Shown here piece after piece: positions 45,144 through 55,100 of a DNA stretch of 64,000 bases; position 1 is the stretch's first letter; each line of letters begins with the position of its first letter. A model generated the notes under the pieces. It was not told the DNA's origin, did no database searches, and worked only from the letters and a program-made list of their open reading frames with translations. The translations under genes and the position numbers were made by a program. Source of the stretch: Paenibacillus sinensis (GTDB lineage: Bacteria > Bacillota > Bacilli > Paenibacillales > Paenibacillaceae); the NCBI RefSeq assembly GCF_019904155.1, contig NZ_JAHCMB010000049.1, positions 42,606 through 106,605 of the forward strand. The letters are read 5' to 3'.

Positions 45144-46271
45144 ATGAACCGAGTGAAACGGATGATGAGTATTCTGCTATGCGTCGTTATTCCGGTATCC
45201 CTGAGCATGGTATGCACTCCGGCGCAGGCCGCGGCCAATCCCTCCGGGCAGGAGAACGAAGTGGAGTCCGTGCTTGAGACCATGTTCAAGGAACGGGCCA
45301 AGGCCCTGGTCACTCAGGATATGCCGGCTATTGAAGCTTTCTATGATAAGGAGAAGGCGAGCCGTGTGGCATACTGGCATGAGCGGAACCGCTGCAACTA
45401 TATGAACAAATGGGCGGAGAAGCGGGATGTGAAGCTGACACATGCCGATAGCTCGATTCGGATCGTCCGGAAGAGCGTCCATCAGGAATATGCGAAGATC
45501 TCTTTGGTGCAATCTGAGCAAATCGGATATACCTATATGAAGAAATTTTTGCCTGAGCAGTATTTCGGAGTCGGCACCCGGCACTTCATTACCCTTAAGA
45601 AGACGGATGGGGTATGGACAATCTACCGGGAATGGTATCTGGACCCTCTAGACGAAAACCCCGACAAAATCGCGGACGGCACACTGCCTTCCATTAACAA
45701 GGAAGCTGATGAATCGGAGCATAACGGCAGCTCTTATAAGCGCAAACGAGCCGTGCATTATGCCAATAAGTATGCAGGAGCAGCCTGGGGAGCCGGAAAC
45801 CATCATCACTACAATAAAAAATATCTCGATTACACCGGCAAAGGCGGAGATTGTACGAATTTTGCTTCCCAGGTTGTCGGAGACGAGAAAGAAGGGGGCG
45901 GCTTATCTCATAAAGGCGGCTGGCGCTATTTCAAAGGAACCGGTGGAACGCGGACATGGGTTCATACCGATTCGTTCAGCCATTTTTTGACGTATTCAGG
46001 CTATGGAAGAGTCATTAAGCAAGGCAGGTATGAAGAGGTCGTTGCACCATCGTCCAAGCATCCGAACGGAGCGGTCAGCGAACTAAAGCCTGGGGATCTG
46101 ATCGCATATATCCCGAGAAATAACGACATCGATCATTTCGCGGTTATCGTTGGCTTCAACGATTACGGATATCCGTTGGTCAATTGCCATACGGCTGACC
46201 GTTACCATGTTCCTTTTGATCTCGGATGGGATCGCAACACCAAATATCGGCTCATTCACATTAAGGATTAA
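45144..46271 (+). CDS. Secreted protein with amidase_6-type domain
   Basis: A 375-residue exported protein. A signal peptide ends near AQAAA (about residue 31). Residues 38-185 form a helical/cystatin-like N-terminal region. The C-terminal ~170 residues are the putative amidase domain, beginning RKRAVHYANKYAG and containing the catalytic Cys in GGDCTNFASQ (about residue 238) and His in DIDHFAVIVGF. It may cut peptidoglycan or surface peptides. GGTGGAGAG precedes ATG 45144. It is followed at 90 bp by a flippase gene. Confidence 0.82.
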   Translation: MNRVKRMMSILLCVVIPVSLSMVCTPAQAAANPSGQENEVESVLETMFKERAKALVTQDMPAIEAFYDKEKASRVAYWHERNRCNYMNKWAEKRDVKLTHADSSIRIVRKSVHQEYAKISLVQSEQIGYTYMKKFLPEQYFGVGTRHFITLKKTDGVWTIYREWYLDPLDENPDKIADGTLPSINKEADESEHNGSSYKRKRAVHYANKYAGAAWGAGNHHHYNKKYLDYTGKGGDCTNFASQVVGDEKEGGGLSHKGGWRYFKGTGGTRTWVHTDSFSHFLTYSGYGRVIKQGRYEEVVAPSSKHPNGAVSELKPGDLIAYIPRNNDIDHFAVIVGFNDYGYPLVNCHTADRYHVPFDLGWDRNTKYRLIHIKD

Positions 46272-46360
46272 TCGATATAATAACTGAACAAGCCCGGTAT
46301 AACGGAAGAGGTAGTCTCATACAATGGACATCATGAGAATTCCGTTATGCTGGAGGCAAT

Positions 46361-47848
46361 ATGACAATACCCCGGCTTGTGCAGCAATCCGTAATCCGGG
46401 TCTGTGCGATACTGCTGGTGAAAGGAATCGGTCTCGCCGGCCGAGTCACTCTTACCCGTATGGTCGGACCCGAGGGGATCGGCCTGTATCAGATTGCTTA
46501 CTCGTTCTATGGATTTGCTCTGATGCTCGCAGGCGGTCTTCCGACCACATTAGCCTTAGCGACCGCGAAGAGGCCGTCGCATGGCTGGACTTTTTTTATA
46601 ACCTTATCGCTTCTGGTCGGTCCTGTGATTGGATTGGCCAGCTTATCCATGTTTCTTCTGGCTCCCGGAATAGCCGGACTGCTAGGAAACCCCAATCTGG
46701 TATTTGCCATCAAGAGTCTCGCACCGGCACTGGCGGCTGCCACAATGTTAAGCCTGCTGCGAGGCTATTTGCAGGGCTTGAAACAAATCACCATCATCGC
46801 CTTGTCCGAGGTTGTGGAACAATCGGTCAGGTATGCCGTCCTGCTCCTGCTTGTCTGGCAACTGCTGGATACGGGGATTGAGCGAGCTGTCGGCTGGGGC
46901 TTGTACGGCACCGTCTCCGGCGCAATCGCAGCTTTCGCTATGCTGACCCTGTTTCATGCCTTCTCGCAAAAACGTCTTCCGGCAGCACCCCATGAACGTT
47001 CGATTCCGGCATTCTGGTTCATCAAGACTTCGTTCATGATCTCTGCAACCCGCATGCTCATCCCCGCTTCGGAATTTATCGATGCGCTGCTTATTCCGAA
47101 CCGATTGCTGTCGGCCGGGTACAGCACCTCGGCAGCTACAGCGATGTACGGCATCATCTACGGGATGGGAGTGATCGTGGTATATACCCCGACTCTGTTA
47201 ACCGGAGCGTTATGCCATACGGTATCTGCGCAGCTGGCCGGCGCATGGCAGCAGGGAAATCTCAGCCGGTTCCGCCGCCTCTCCCGAACCGCCCTCCATG
47301 CCGCCTGGCTCTGGGGTCTGATTTCAGGCATCTTTCTGTATGAATGCGCGGACGAGCTTTCCTTTTACATTTTCAATACGGCTGAAGCCGGAACGATCAT
47401 TCGATACCTGGCTCTCATCCCGATGATCGTCGGCTTCCGGGAAGTGTCCACCTGCATTCTGTGGGCGAAAGATAGTCAGAAGCAGCCGCTGATTGGCTTG
47501 TTATTGGGAATCGTTTGTTCCTTTGTGCTGCAATATTTCCTGGTCGCTATACCCGGCTTAGGATATGCTGGAGCCTGCATCGGTATTTTGATGCTTGAAT
47601 GGGTAGCCCTGATGTCGAATATGAGCGGCCGTGTTAGTATACGCCATTTACGAAAAAGAAACCTGATGCTGACCCTTATGGACATTCTGATCATCGACAC
47701 CGTTTACTGGGGGGTATCCATGATCTTCCATCCATCACCGGAAGGGACGGGTCTGCTTCGGTTTCTCTTCATGAGTCTGTTCTATTTCACAGGAACGGGG
47801 CTGTACATGTACCTCCGGTGCATTCGGAAGTCAATACGCACAGCGTAA
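46361..47848 (+). CDS. SpoVB/MurJ-like polysaccharide flippase
   Basis: A 495-residue MOP-superfamily membrane protein with about 14 helices. The N terminus VKGIGLAGRVTLTRMVGPEGIGLYQIAYSFYGFALMLAGGLPTTLA is a close match to SpoVB, which moves lipid-linked cell-wall precursors during sporulation; other family members flip teichoic or exopolysaccharide units. TGGAGG lies before ATG 46361. Placement after an exported amidase suggests a shared wall-related role, which is inference. Confidence 0.83.
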   Translation: MTIPRLVQQSVIRVCAILLVKGIGLAGRVTLTRMVGPEGIGLYQIAYSFYGFALMLAGGLPTTLALATAKRPSHGWTFFITLSLLVGPVIGLASLSMFLLAPGIAGLLGNPNLVFAIKSLAPALAAATMLSLLRGYLQGLKQITIIALSEVVEQSVRYAVLLLLVWQLLDTGIERAVGWGLYGTVSGAIAAFAMLTLFHAFSQKRLPAAPHERSIPAFWFIKTSFMISATRMLIPASEFIDALLIPNRLLSAGYSTSAATAMYGIIYGMGVIVVYTPTLLTGALCHTVSAQLAGAWQQGNLSRFRRLSRTALHAAWLWGLISGIFLYECADELSFYIFNTAEAGTIIRYLALIPMIVGFREVSTCILWAKDSQKQPLIGLLLGIVCSFVLQYFLVAIPGLGYAGACIGILMLEWVALMSNMSGRVSIRHLRKRNLMLTLMDILIIDTVYWGVSMIFHPSPEGTGLLRFLFMSLFYFTGTGLYMYLRCIRKSIRTA

Positions 47849-47858
47849 TGATTGATAT

Positions 47859-49043
47859 TTACTCGTTCTCAGACAAGCGCATGGCAGGTCCGAAAAATTC
47901 ATAATGCAGCCGGCTATCCGGCATGCCCAGCGATTTCAGATCCGAAATGACGGACTCCATGAACGAGACCGGTCCGCAGACGTATACATCACCGGAAAGT
48001 TCTACATAGTCTTTCAGAACATCCCGGTTGATTCGTCCATCCGGCTCATCCGAATAGAATACCTTCCATTTCGAATTGCTCATACGCCCAGCGTATTCCT
48101 CAATATCCTTCCGGAAGGCGCCCAGCGCTTCATTGCGGGCGGCATGAAGGAAGACTAGAAGCCGATTCGGAGTCAGCGAAGAGACGGTCTCGAGCATGCC
48201 GATCATCGGCGTGATGCCGACACCGGCGGAGATAAAGGCTATCGGTCCGGTCTTGTCCGTATCGAGAACGAACTCACCGGCAGGCGGGCTGACCTCAAGA
48301 ACGGCTCCTTCCTGAATGTCGTCATGCAGATGGATCGAGACGCGCCCGTTCGGATCGTTGTCGGCTTCCCGTTTGACGGAAATCCGGAACTCACCCTGCT
48401 TCGGTGCCTGTGACAGGCTGTATTGGCGAATCATGCTAAAACTCTCTCCCGGAATGGACACACGAACCGAGATATATTGGCCTGGCTTATAGGTTGGAAC
48501 GTTGCTGCCATCAGCGGGTTTTAGATGGAAGGAGACAATGTTCCCGCTCTCCTGTACTTTGCGGCTCACAACAAAAGGCTTGAAGAAATTCCAGCCATGC
48601 TCTTGCTCTCTGGATTCCTTATACATCCCCGCTTCAACACCGATAAATGCATCGGCAATGACGCCATAGGCTTCTTTCCAGGCCTCCAGAATGTCGTCCG
48701 TTGCCGCCTCTCCAAGCACTTCTTTAATCGCCTTCAGCAAATGCTCGCCTACGATCGGATAGTGCTCGGGCTTGATGCCAAGGCTTACATGCTTATGGGC
48801 AATCTGGACGACAGCGGGAAGAATGGCTTCCAGGTTATCGATATGAACAGCAGCTGCGTATACGGTATTGGCAAGCGCCGTCTGCTGGCGGCCCTTGGCT
48901 TGATTGGCATGGTTGAAAATGTTAAGCAGTTCGGGATGAGCTTCGAATAATCTGCGGTAGAATACCGTTGTAATGGCGGTGCCGTGTTCGGCAAGCACCG
49001 GGGCCGTGGACTTCACAATATCTTTCGTATGTTGAGACAGCAT
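47859..49043 (-). CDS. hmp: Flavohemoglobin, nitric oxide dioxygenase
   Basis: A 394-residue cytoplasmic enzyme that oxidises NO to nitrate with O2 and NAD(P)H. The globin domain spans residues 1-140 (proximal-His segment QIAHKHVSLGI), the FAD domain has RQYSLSQAP, and the NAD domain has SAGVGITPMIGMLE and YVCGPVSFMESV. AAGGAGG lies before ATG 49043. Its promoter carries two Fnr-type sites, so oxygen limitation should induce it, which suits protection during nitrate metabolism by the nearby narK genes. Confidence 0.93.
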   Translation of the reverse strand: MLSQHTKDIVKSTAPVLAEHGTAITTVFYRRLFEAHPELLNIFNHANQAKGRQQTALANTVYAAAVHIDNLEAILPAVVQIAHKHVSLGIKPEHYPIVGEHLLKAIKEVLGEAATDDILEAWKEAYGVIADAFIGVEAGMYKESREQEHGWNFFKPFVVSRKVQESGNIVSFHLKPADGSNVPTYKPGQYISVRVSIPGESFSMIRQYSLSQAPKQGEFRISVKREADNDPNGRVSIHLHDDIQEGAVLEVSPPAGEFVLDTDKTGPIAFISAGVGITPMIGMLETVSSLTPNRLLVFLHAARNEALGAFRKDIEEYAGRMSNSKWKVFYSDEPDGRINRDVLKDYVELSGDVYVCGPVSFMESVISDLKSLGMPDSRLHYEFFGPAMRLSENE

Positions 49044-49084
49044 TTGAGTTCCTCCTTGATATTTGGTCCATAAGTGACGGGTTT

Positions 49085-49158
49085 AGAATAATCCTCTGCG
49101 AGAACAGACATATGTGATGACGATCACACTATTTTCGAAAACTGTGATATTTGTCACA
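49085..49158 (-). promoter_or_regulatory. Two perfect Fnr-type boxes in the hmp promoter
   Basis: TGTGATGACGATCACA (49113-49128) and TGTGATATTTGTCACA (49143-49158) both fit TGTGA-N6-TCACA, the Bacillus Fnr consensus. Centres are 30 bp apart. With the minus-strand -10 TATTCT (49090-49085) and a start near 49078, the nearer box is centred at about -42, the position for class II activation. Confidence 0.8.
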
Positions 49159-49223
49159 TTCGTTACACAAAAGATGCTTATGAAATGTGAAAAGAAGTAC
49201 TTTTTGAAACTGTCATATTGATA

Positions 49224-49252
49224 TTGACGAAGGGAAACTATAGGCGTATGAT
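49224..49252 (+). promoter_or_regulatory. Promoter of zwf
   Basis: TTGACG (49224-49229) and TATGAT (49247-49252) are 17 bases apart, about 70 bp upstream of zwf. Confidence 0.7.
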
Positions 49253-49322
49253 GAGGGAAGTCTCGAGTTTCACTTAATAAAAGTAACCACATAAATAAAT
49301 GAAATTAACAGGAGGAATGGAA

Positions 49323-50894
49323 GTGGAGTCGTCAACTTTTGTATTATTCGGCGCGACGGGTGACCTGGCCAAGCGGAAAATTTATCCCGCTCTGTACAAT
49401 TTGTTCGTTGACGGGAAATTGCCTGAAGCCTTTGCCGTGTTCGGCTTGGGCAGACGCGAATGGAACGATGAATTCTTCCGCGCTCAGATAGAGAAGTCGC
49501 TTCGCACATTCTCCCGCCGTCCTGTCTCGGATGAGAAGCAGCTTGATGCTTTTCTTCGCTTGTTCCGCTACAGCGTTCTTGATGTCGGACGCTTGGAGGA
49601 CTTCACCCTGCTTCTGGACCGGGTCCGGTCCGTGGAGAGCGAGCAGAACATCGCCGAGAACCGGATGTTCTATTTGTCGGTAGGTCCCGAATTCTTCGGT
49701 CCGATTGCCGCAGGCATCGAAGCAAGCGGCCTGGGCACGGTGAAGGGCTGGAAGCGGCTCATTATCGAGAAGCCATTCGGCCGTGATCTGGAATCGGCCA
49801 GAGAGCTGAACACCGCGTTAAATGCCGCTTTTGCCGAGGAAGAGATTTTCCGGATCGACCATTATCTCGGCAAACGGATGGTTCAGAACCTGGAGGTGCT
49901 GGAGTACTCCAACCCTGTGCTGAAGGCGCTCTGGACGAACCGCTATATCGCCAATGTACAGATCACCGCCAGCGAGACCGTTGGTGTTGAGGAAAGAGCC
50001 GGCTATTACGATAAATCGGGCGCGCTTCGCGATATGTTCCAGAACCATATGCTCCAGCTTCTGATGATGACAGCCATGCAGCTTCCGAAGGGCAGCTCTC
50101 CTGACCAGGTCAGAGCCAAGAAGAGACATGTGATGAAATCGCTCCGTCCGCTTTCAACAGAGGAAGCCGTGAACGAGATCGTTCTCGGACAGTATTCGGA
50201 AAGCAAGGTGAACGGAAAAATCTCCGCAGGCTATAAGGACGAACCCGGAATTCCGCAGTCCTCACGGACGGAGACATTCATTGCGGCACGCCTCTGGATA
50301 GATGATCCGGTATGGAGCGAGGTTCCTATTTATATTCGTACCGGCAAGAAGCTGAAGGAGAAATCGACCCGGATTGTCATTGAATTTAGAGAACCGCTCC
50401 GGAATCTTTCCGAGAAGAAAGAGCAGTCGCCGAATCTGCTGATCGTGGAAATCAGTCCTAATGAGGGAATCACCCTCCAGGTTAGCAGCCGCAACCCTCT
50501 GAATAAGGGAGAACTCGAGCCAATACGGATCACATATAAGGCGCCGGGCGGAGATGTTCCCGAAGCCTATGAGAATCTGCTGCATGATGCGTTCCGCGGC
50601 GACGCCACCTTTTTCGCTCATTGGGATGAAGTAGAGCTCTCATGGCAGTGGGTGAAGCCGATCCAGAAGGCGATGGAGGAGGGTTTGATTCCGCTTCGTT
50701 CCTATCCGGCAGGTTCTAATGGACCCGAGGAGGCCCAAGCTCTGCTCGGCAATGACAAATGGTGGCTGGATGAAGAGACTCTGGAGCCTGGGACGGGTAA
50801 GATTATTGAACAGGAGGCCACTGAACAGGAAAATACGGAACAGGAAAATACCGAACAGGAACGCACGGCGCAGAAGCTGAAGGAAGGGGCTTAA
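49323..50894 (+). CDS. zwf: Glucose-6-phosphate dehydrogenase
   Basis: About 523 residues; oxidises glucose-6-phosphate to 6-phosphogluconolactone with NADP+, the entry to the oxidative pentose phosphate pathway. The nucleotide motif is FGATGDLAKRK, the substrate motif RIDHYLGK contains the catalytic His region, and EKPFGRD is conserved. Start candidates are GTG 49323 (GGAGGA 7 bases upstream, preferred), ATG 49317 and ATG 49299. The final ~30 residues form four tandem five-residue units (EQEAT, EQENT, EQENT, EQERT) encoded by 15-bp repeats (50808-50867), not normal for the family. It is followed by gnd. Confidence 0.92.
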   Translation: MESSTFVLFGATGDLAKRKIYPALYNLFVDGKLPEAFAVFGLGRREWNDEFFRAQIEKSLRTFSRRPVSDEKQLDAFLRLFRYSVLDVGRLEDFTLLLDRVRSVESEQNIAENRMFYLSVGPEFFGPIAAGIEASGLGTVKGWKRLIIEKPFGRDLESARELNTALNAAFAEEEIFRIDHYLGKRMVQNLEVLEYSNPVLKALWTNRYIANVQITASETVGVEERAGYYDKSGALRDMFQNHMLQLLMMTAMQLPKGSSPDQVRAKKRHVMKSLRPLSTEEAVNEIVLGQYSESKVNGKISAGYKDEPGIPQSSRTETFIAARLWIDDPVWSEVPIYIRTGKKLKEKSTRIVIEFREPLRNLSEKKEQSPNLLIVEISPNEGITLQVSSRNPLNKGELEPIRITYKAPGGDVPEAYENLLHDAFRGDATFFAHWDEVELSWQWVKPIQKAMEEGLIPLRSYPAGSNGPEEAQALLGNDKWWLDEETLEPGTGKIIEQEATEQENTEQENTEQERTAQKLKEGA

Positions 50895-50943
50895 GCTCGG
50901 CATTGTTCACAATACAATTATGCTCATTTATGGAGGGATCGCG

Positions 50944-51837
50944 ATGAAGATCGGTTTGATCGGTTTGGGAAAAATGGGACTGAATCTCGGCAAAAATATG
51001 CTGGAGCACGGTCATGAGCTGGTGGCGTATGACCTGAATGCAGCAGCGGTGGAGGAAATCTCCCAAGCCGGGGCGGCCGGAAGCGCCAGTCTGCCGGAGC
51101 TTGTCTTACAGCTGTCGTCCCCGCGCGTACTGTGGATTATGGTTCCGCATCAGGTCGTGGATCATGTGCTGGATGAGCTGCAGCCTCTGCTGTCGTCCGG
51201 CGACATCGTCATCGAAGCAGGCAACTCCCATTACAAGCAATCTATTGCCCGCTATGAGCGGCTAAAGGAATCCGGCATCCGGTTCATGGACGCCGGAACA
51301 TCCGGCGGTATGGAAGGGGCCCGGCACGGAGCCTGTTACATGGTCGGCGGCGATGACGATGCCTGGGAGACGGTGATGCCGATCTTCCGTGACACGGCAA
51401 TACCGAACGGTTATCTGCATGCCGGCCGGGCAGGCAGCGGGCATTTTTTGAAGATGGTCCACAACGGTATCGAGTACGGTATGATGGCTGCGATCGGCGA
51501 AGGCTTTGAGGTGCTGGAGAAGAGCGGTTTTGATTTCGACTTCGAGCAGGTGGCGCGCGTCTGGAACAACGGCTCCGTTATCCGCTCCTGGCTGATGGAG
51601 CTGATGGAGCGCGCCTTCTCCAAGGACGCCAAGCTGGATGAGATTAAAGGCATCATGCATTCCTCCGGCGAAGGCAAATGGACGCTGGAGACGGCGTTCG
51701 ATCTGCAGACGGCCACGCCGGTTATCGCGATGTCGCTGCTGATGCGTTACCGTTCGCTCGAGAGCGATACGTTCACGGGCAAAGTCGTCGCCGCGCTCCG
51801 CAACGAGTTCGGCGGACATGCCGTGGAGACGAAGTGA
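50944..51837 (+). CDS. gnd: 6-phosphogluconate dehydrogenase, short (NAD-type, GntZ/YqeC-like)
   Basis: A 297-residue enzyme that decarboxylates 6-phosphogluconate to ribulose-5-phosphate. The Rossmann motif is IGLIGLGKMGLNLGKNML, the substrate motif DAGTSGGMEGARHGACYMVGG, and the catalytic Lys/Asn segment FLKMVHNGIEYGMMAAIGEGFEVL. It is shorter than the 470-residue NADP form and matches the YqeC group. GGAGGG lies before ATG 50944. It is in operon with zwf, giving two consecutive pathway steps; the lactonase is absent. Confidence 0.9.
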   Translation: MKIGLIGLGKMGLNLGKNMLEHGHELVAYDLNAAAVEEISQAGAAGSASLPELVLQLSSPRVLWIMVPHQVVDHVLDELQPLLSSGDIVIEAGNSHYKQSIARYERLKESGIRFMDAGTSGGMEGARHGACYMVGGDDDAWETVMPIFRDTAIPNGYLHAGRAGSGHFLKMVHNGIEYGMMAAIGEGFEVLEKSGFDFDFEQVARVWNNGSVIRSWLMELMERAFSKDAKLDEIKGIMHSSGEGKWTLETAFDLQTATPVIAMSLLMRYRSLESDTFTGKVVAALRNEFGGHAVETK

Positions 51838-51886
51838 ACGTCCCTACGCGTTGATTCCGATTAGCCAAATATAGAAGCTTCAAGAC

Positions 51887-51917
51887 AGCCCGGATGAGAT
51901 GAATCCGGGCTTGTTTT
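51887..51917 (+). terminator. Intrinsic terminator of the zwf-gnd operon
   Basis: AGCCCGGAT (51887-51895) pairs with ATCCGGGCT (51903-51911), followed by TGTTTTA. Confidence 0.85.
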
Positions 51918-52126
51918 AGTGTACGGGGCGGGTTAACGGTATGTACGCCGGGAGACCGGCAGTCGGCAAGCAGGCAGGGGATCGGACTGACGACGGGCAA
52001 TCCGGGGTCATAGGGCTGGCATTGAGGGGCGGGAGTATCAAGCAATATGGTACACTAGTTGAACCAGTATCAATTGCCCGGGCAACAAGCACCCGCCGGA
52101 TGGCCGGATGACAGAGGAGAATTGAA

Positions 52127-55100
52127 ATGAACGAGACAATCCGGAGCTTTCGGATTACCGAGCCGCTTATCAAATCGCTATGCGGCGTAAGCTCCTATCG
52201 AAAAGGCGAATCCATGCGGCGCGCCGGCAAAGTGACCCTCTCAATAGTTGAATCAGGAGATAACAGTCTCAGCTACGAGGCCGCCATCAAAGACAATGGC
52301 GTCTGCCGGGCCGCCGTTCATATTACGCCGGGCGGGCAGGTGTCTGCGGAATGTGCCTGCTCCATCGGCTTCACATTTGACCAATACTGCAAGCATGTGG
52401 CTGCCGCGCTTCTGCAGATTATGGTGCTTCAGCGTTTTGAGGAAGCGGAGGAAGAAGGGCTGCCGCCGGAATCCCGGGGTACCGGAAATCTGACCCATGA
52501 AGGAAATCCGCAGCTCGTGAGCCGGGTCCTTGAGCTGTTCGGCAGACAGGCGTCTTCCCGCATAGGTCCCAGGGCCTTGTTCGAGTCACGGGAAATCCTG
52601 TCGGCTGAAGTGACGATCACCCCTTTTTCGCTGGGGATTAGACGTAATTTGCTTGGCGCCGAGCTGAGAATCGGGTGGGGCAGACGATATGCCGTAAATG
52701 ATATCCGGGAATTTCTGACCCGGTATGAGCAGGGACAGGAATATGCCTGTTCCAGACATTTTACGTACGCGCCGGATCTGTACTGCTTCTCCCCCGAAGT
52801 TGACGCTTTTCTGAAGAAGCTTATTGAGGTGAGACGAAGCGAGAAGCTGCAGCGGGAAGCGGCAGGCGCATTTTACACAGGGGAAACCGCCGAAACGCGA
52901 AGACTGACTATTCCTCCCTATGCCTGGCCGGCGATCAGCACTGCGCTGCCGAAGCTTCCGCTCGTTCAGATACGGGTTGATGACCGCAGCTATGAAGGCT
53001 TTGACTGTTCCGAAGAGGTGCTGCCGCTCCGGTTCCAGTTTGACCAGGACGGGAATGAAGGCATCTCTCTTGCTGTGCAGGGGCTTCAGACGCTAAAAGT
53101 GTTGGAGGAATATGGAATGGCTCTCTTGGAAGGCCGATTTTACAAGCTGAAGCCGGAGGATTGCGCAAGACTTGCCGGACTTCAACGAATCATGACAGGG
53201 GATGAGCAAGGAACCGGAATCCTCAGCATTGCCCCGCGAGAAGCCGAGCCGTTCATGGAACGGGTCGTACCCGGCCTGATGAAGCTCGGAGAGGTCCGGA
53301 TTGCCAAGAGCGTCTCCGACCGGATGGTTCAATCCCCGCTTAGCGCCAGAATTTATCTGGATCGGGTTAGCGATCGGCTGCTTGCCGGGCTGGAGTTCCA
53401 ATACGGCGACATTGTGATCAATCCTCTGGAGCAGGAAGCTTCGCGCGGTGCAGATTCGCGCATTTTGATCCGGGAAGGGGAGAAGGAGGAGCGCATCCTG
53501 GAGCTGATGGAGACAGCCGGGTTCGTCCGGACCGAGAGCGGCTTTTTCTTGCAGGATGAGGAGCTGGAGTATGATTTTCTGAAGACGGTAACGCCCCGGC
53601 TGGAACAGCTTGCGAAGATATACGCCACTTCGGCGGTAAAAACCCGCCTGTTCGCAGGCCATACCTCTCCCAAGATTTCGGCTGATCTGGGCGAACGCAC
53701 GAACTGGCTTGAATTCCGGTTTCAAATCGACGGGATACCGGAATCGGAAATCCGCGGCATTATCGAATCGCTCCGCGAGAAGCGCAGATACCATAAATTG
53801 GCGAATGGAGCCCTGCTTCCGATGGAGGATGAGGAGTATCAGGAGATTATCCGGTTTCTGAACGAGGTTGCCCTCCCTAAAGGAGAAATCATCGGTTCGC
53901 ATTTTCGCTTGCCTGTGGCTCGTGCCCTGCATCTGATGGAAGACAGCGGCCGGAATCGGGGAAGCTCCATCAGCCTCGGCAAGCCGCTGCGCCTGCTGCT
54001 GGAACGTCTCCGCAATCCGGACCTGCTGGATCATCCGGTTCCGGAGAGTCTTGCTCCGGTTCTGCGCGATTACCAGCATTTCGGCTTCCAATGGCTGAAG
54101 ACGCTGGCGCAGTACGGCTTCGGCGGCATTCTTGCCGACGATATGGGGCTTGGCAAGACGCTGCAGAGCATCGCGTTTCTGCTCTCCGTGCTGCCCGAAA
54201 TCCGGGCACGGAAGCAGCCGGCGCTCATCGTCTCGCCGGCGTCGCTGATGTACAACTGGCTGAGCGAGCTGCGCCGGTTCGCGCCGGGCATCCGCGCGGC
54301 GGTAGCGGACGGCACGCCTAACGAGCGAAGCGCCGTACTCAGGGATGCCGGCGGCGTTGACGCCATCATCGTCTCCTATCCGCTGCTGAGACGGGATATA
54401 GCCCGTTATTCGCAGCTGGCTTTTCATACGCTGATCCTGGATGAGGCCCAGGCGTTCAAGAACTACACTACACAGACGGCGAAAGCCGTAAAATCGCTCC
54501 GTGCCGAATGCCGGTTCGCCCTCACTGGAACGCCGGTCGAGAATTCGCTGGAAGAGCTGTGGTCGATTTACGACGCCGTATTTCCCGGCCTGTTCCCCGA
54601 CCGCCGGGCATTCAGCGAGATTAAGCGGGAAGAGGTGTCCCGGCGGGCCCGTCCGTTCTTGCTGCGCCGGATGAAGCGCGATGTGCTTCAGGAGCTGCCG
54701 GAGAAGATCGACTCGATGCAGATATCCGAGCTGCTGCCGGAGCAGAAGAAGCTGTACGCTGCTTATCTTGCCAAGCTCCGGCTGGAGACGCTAAAGCATC
54801 TGGACAACAACGATTTCGAGCAGAGCCGGATCAAGATTCTGGCCGGCCTGACCCGGCTCCGGCAAATTTGCTGCCATCCGGGATTGTTCATCGAGGACTA
54901 CAGCGGACAATCCGCCAAGCTCGAACAGCTCCTGCAGATTGTCGAGGACTGCCGAAGCGCGGGCAGACGTCCGCTGATCTTCTCCCAGTTCACGGGGATG
55001 CTGGGCATGATTGGCCGGGAGCTGGGAACCCGGGGCATTCCGTTCTTTTATCTGGACGGCAATACCCCTGCCCGGGAGCGGACGGAACTGTGCAGCCGCT

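Noticed and set aside
51773..52173. Minus-strand ORFs between gnd and the helicase gene
   Set aside because: Pro-rich, without ribosome sites, and partly antisense to gnd; the gap holds only a terminator and a likely helicase promoter.
53093..54427. Long antisense ORF (444 residues) within the SNF2 gene
   Set aside because: It mirrors a well-supported helicase gene, has low-complexity Arg/Gln-rich composition, no ribosome site and no recognisable domain.
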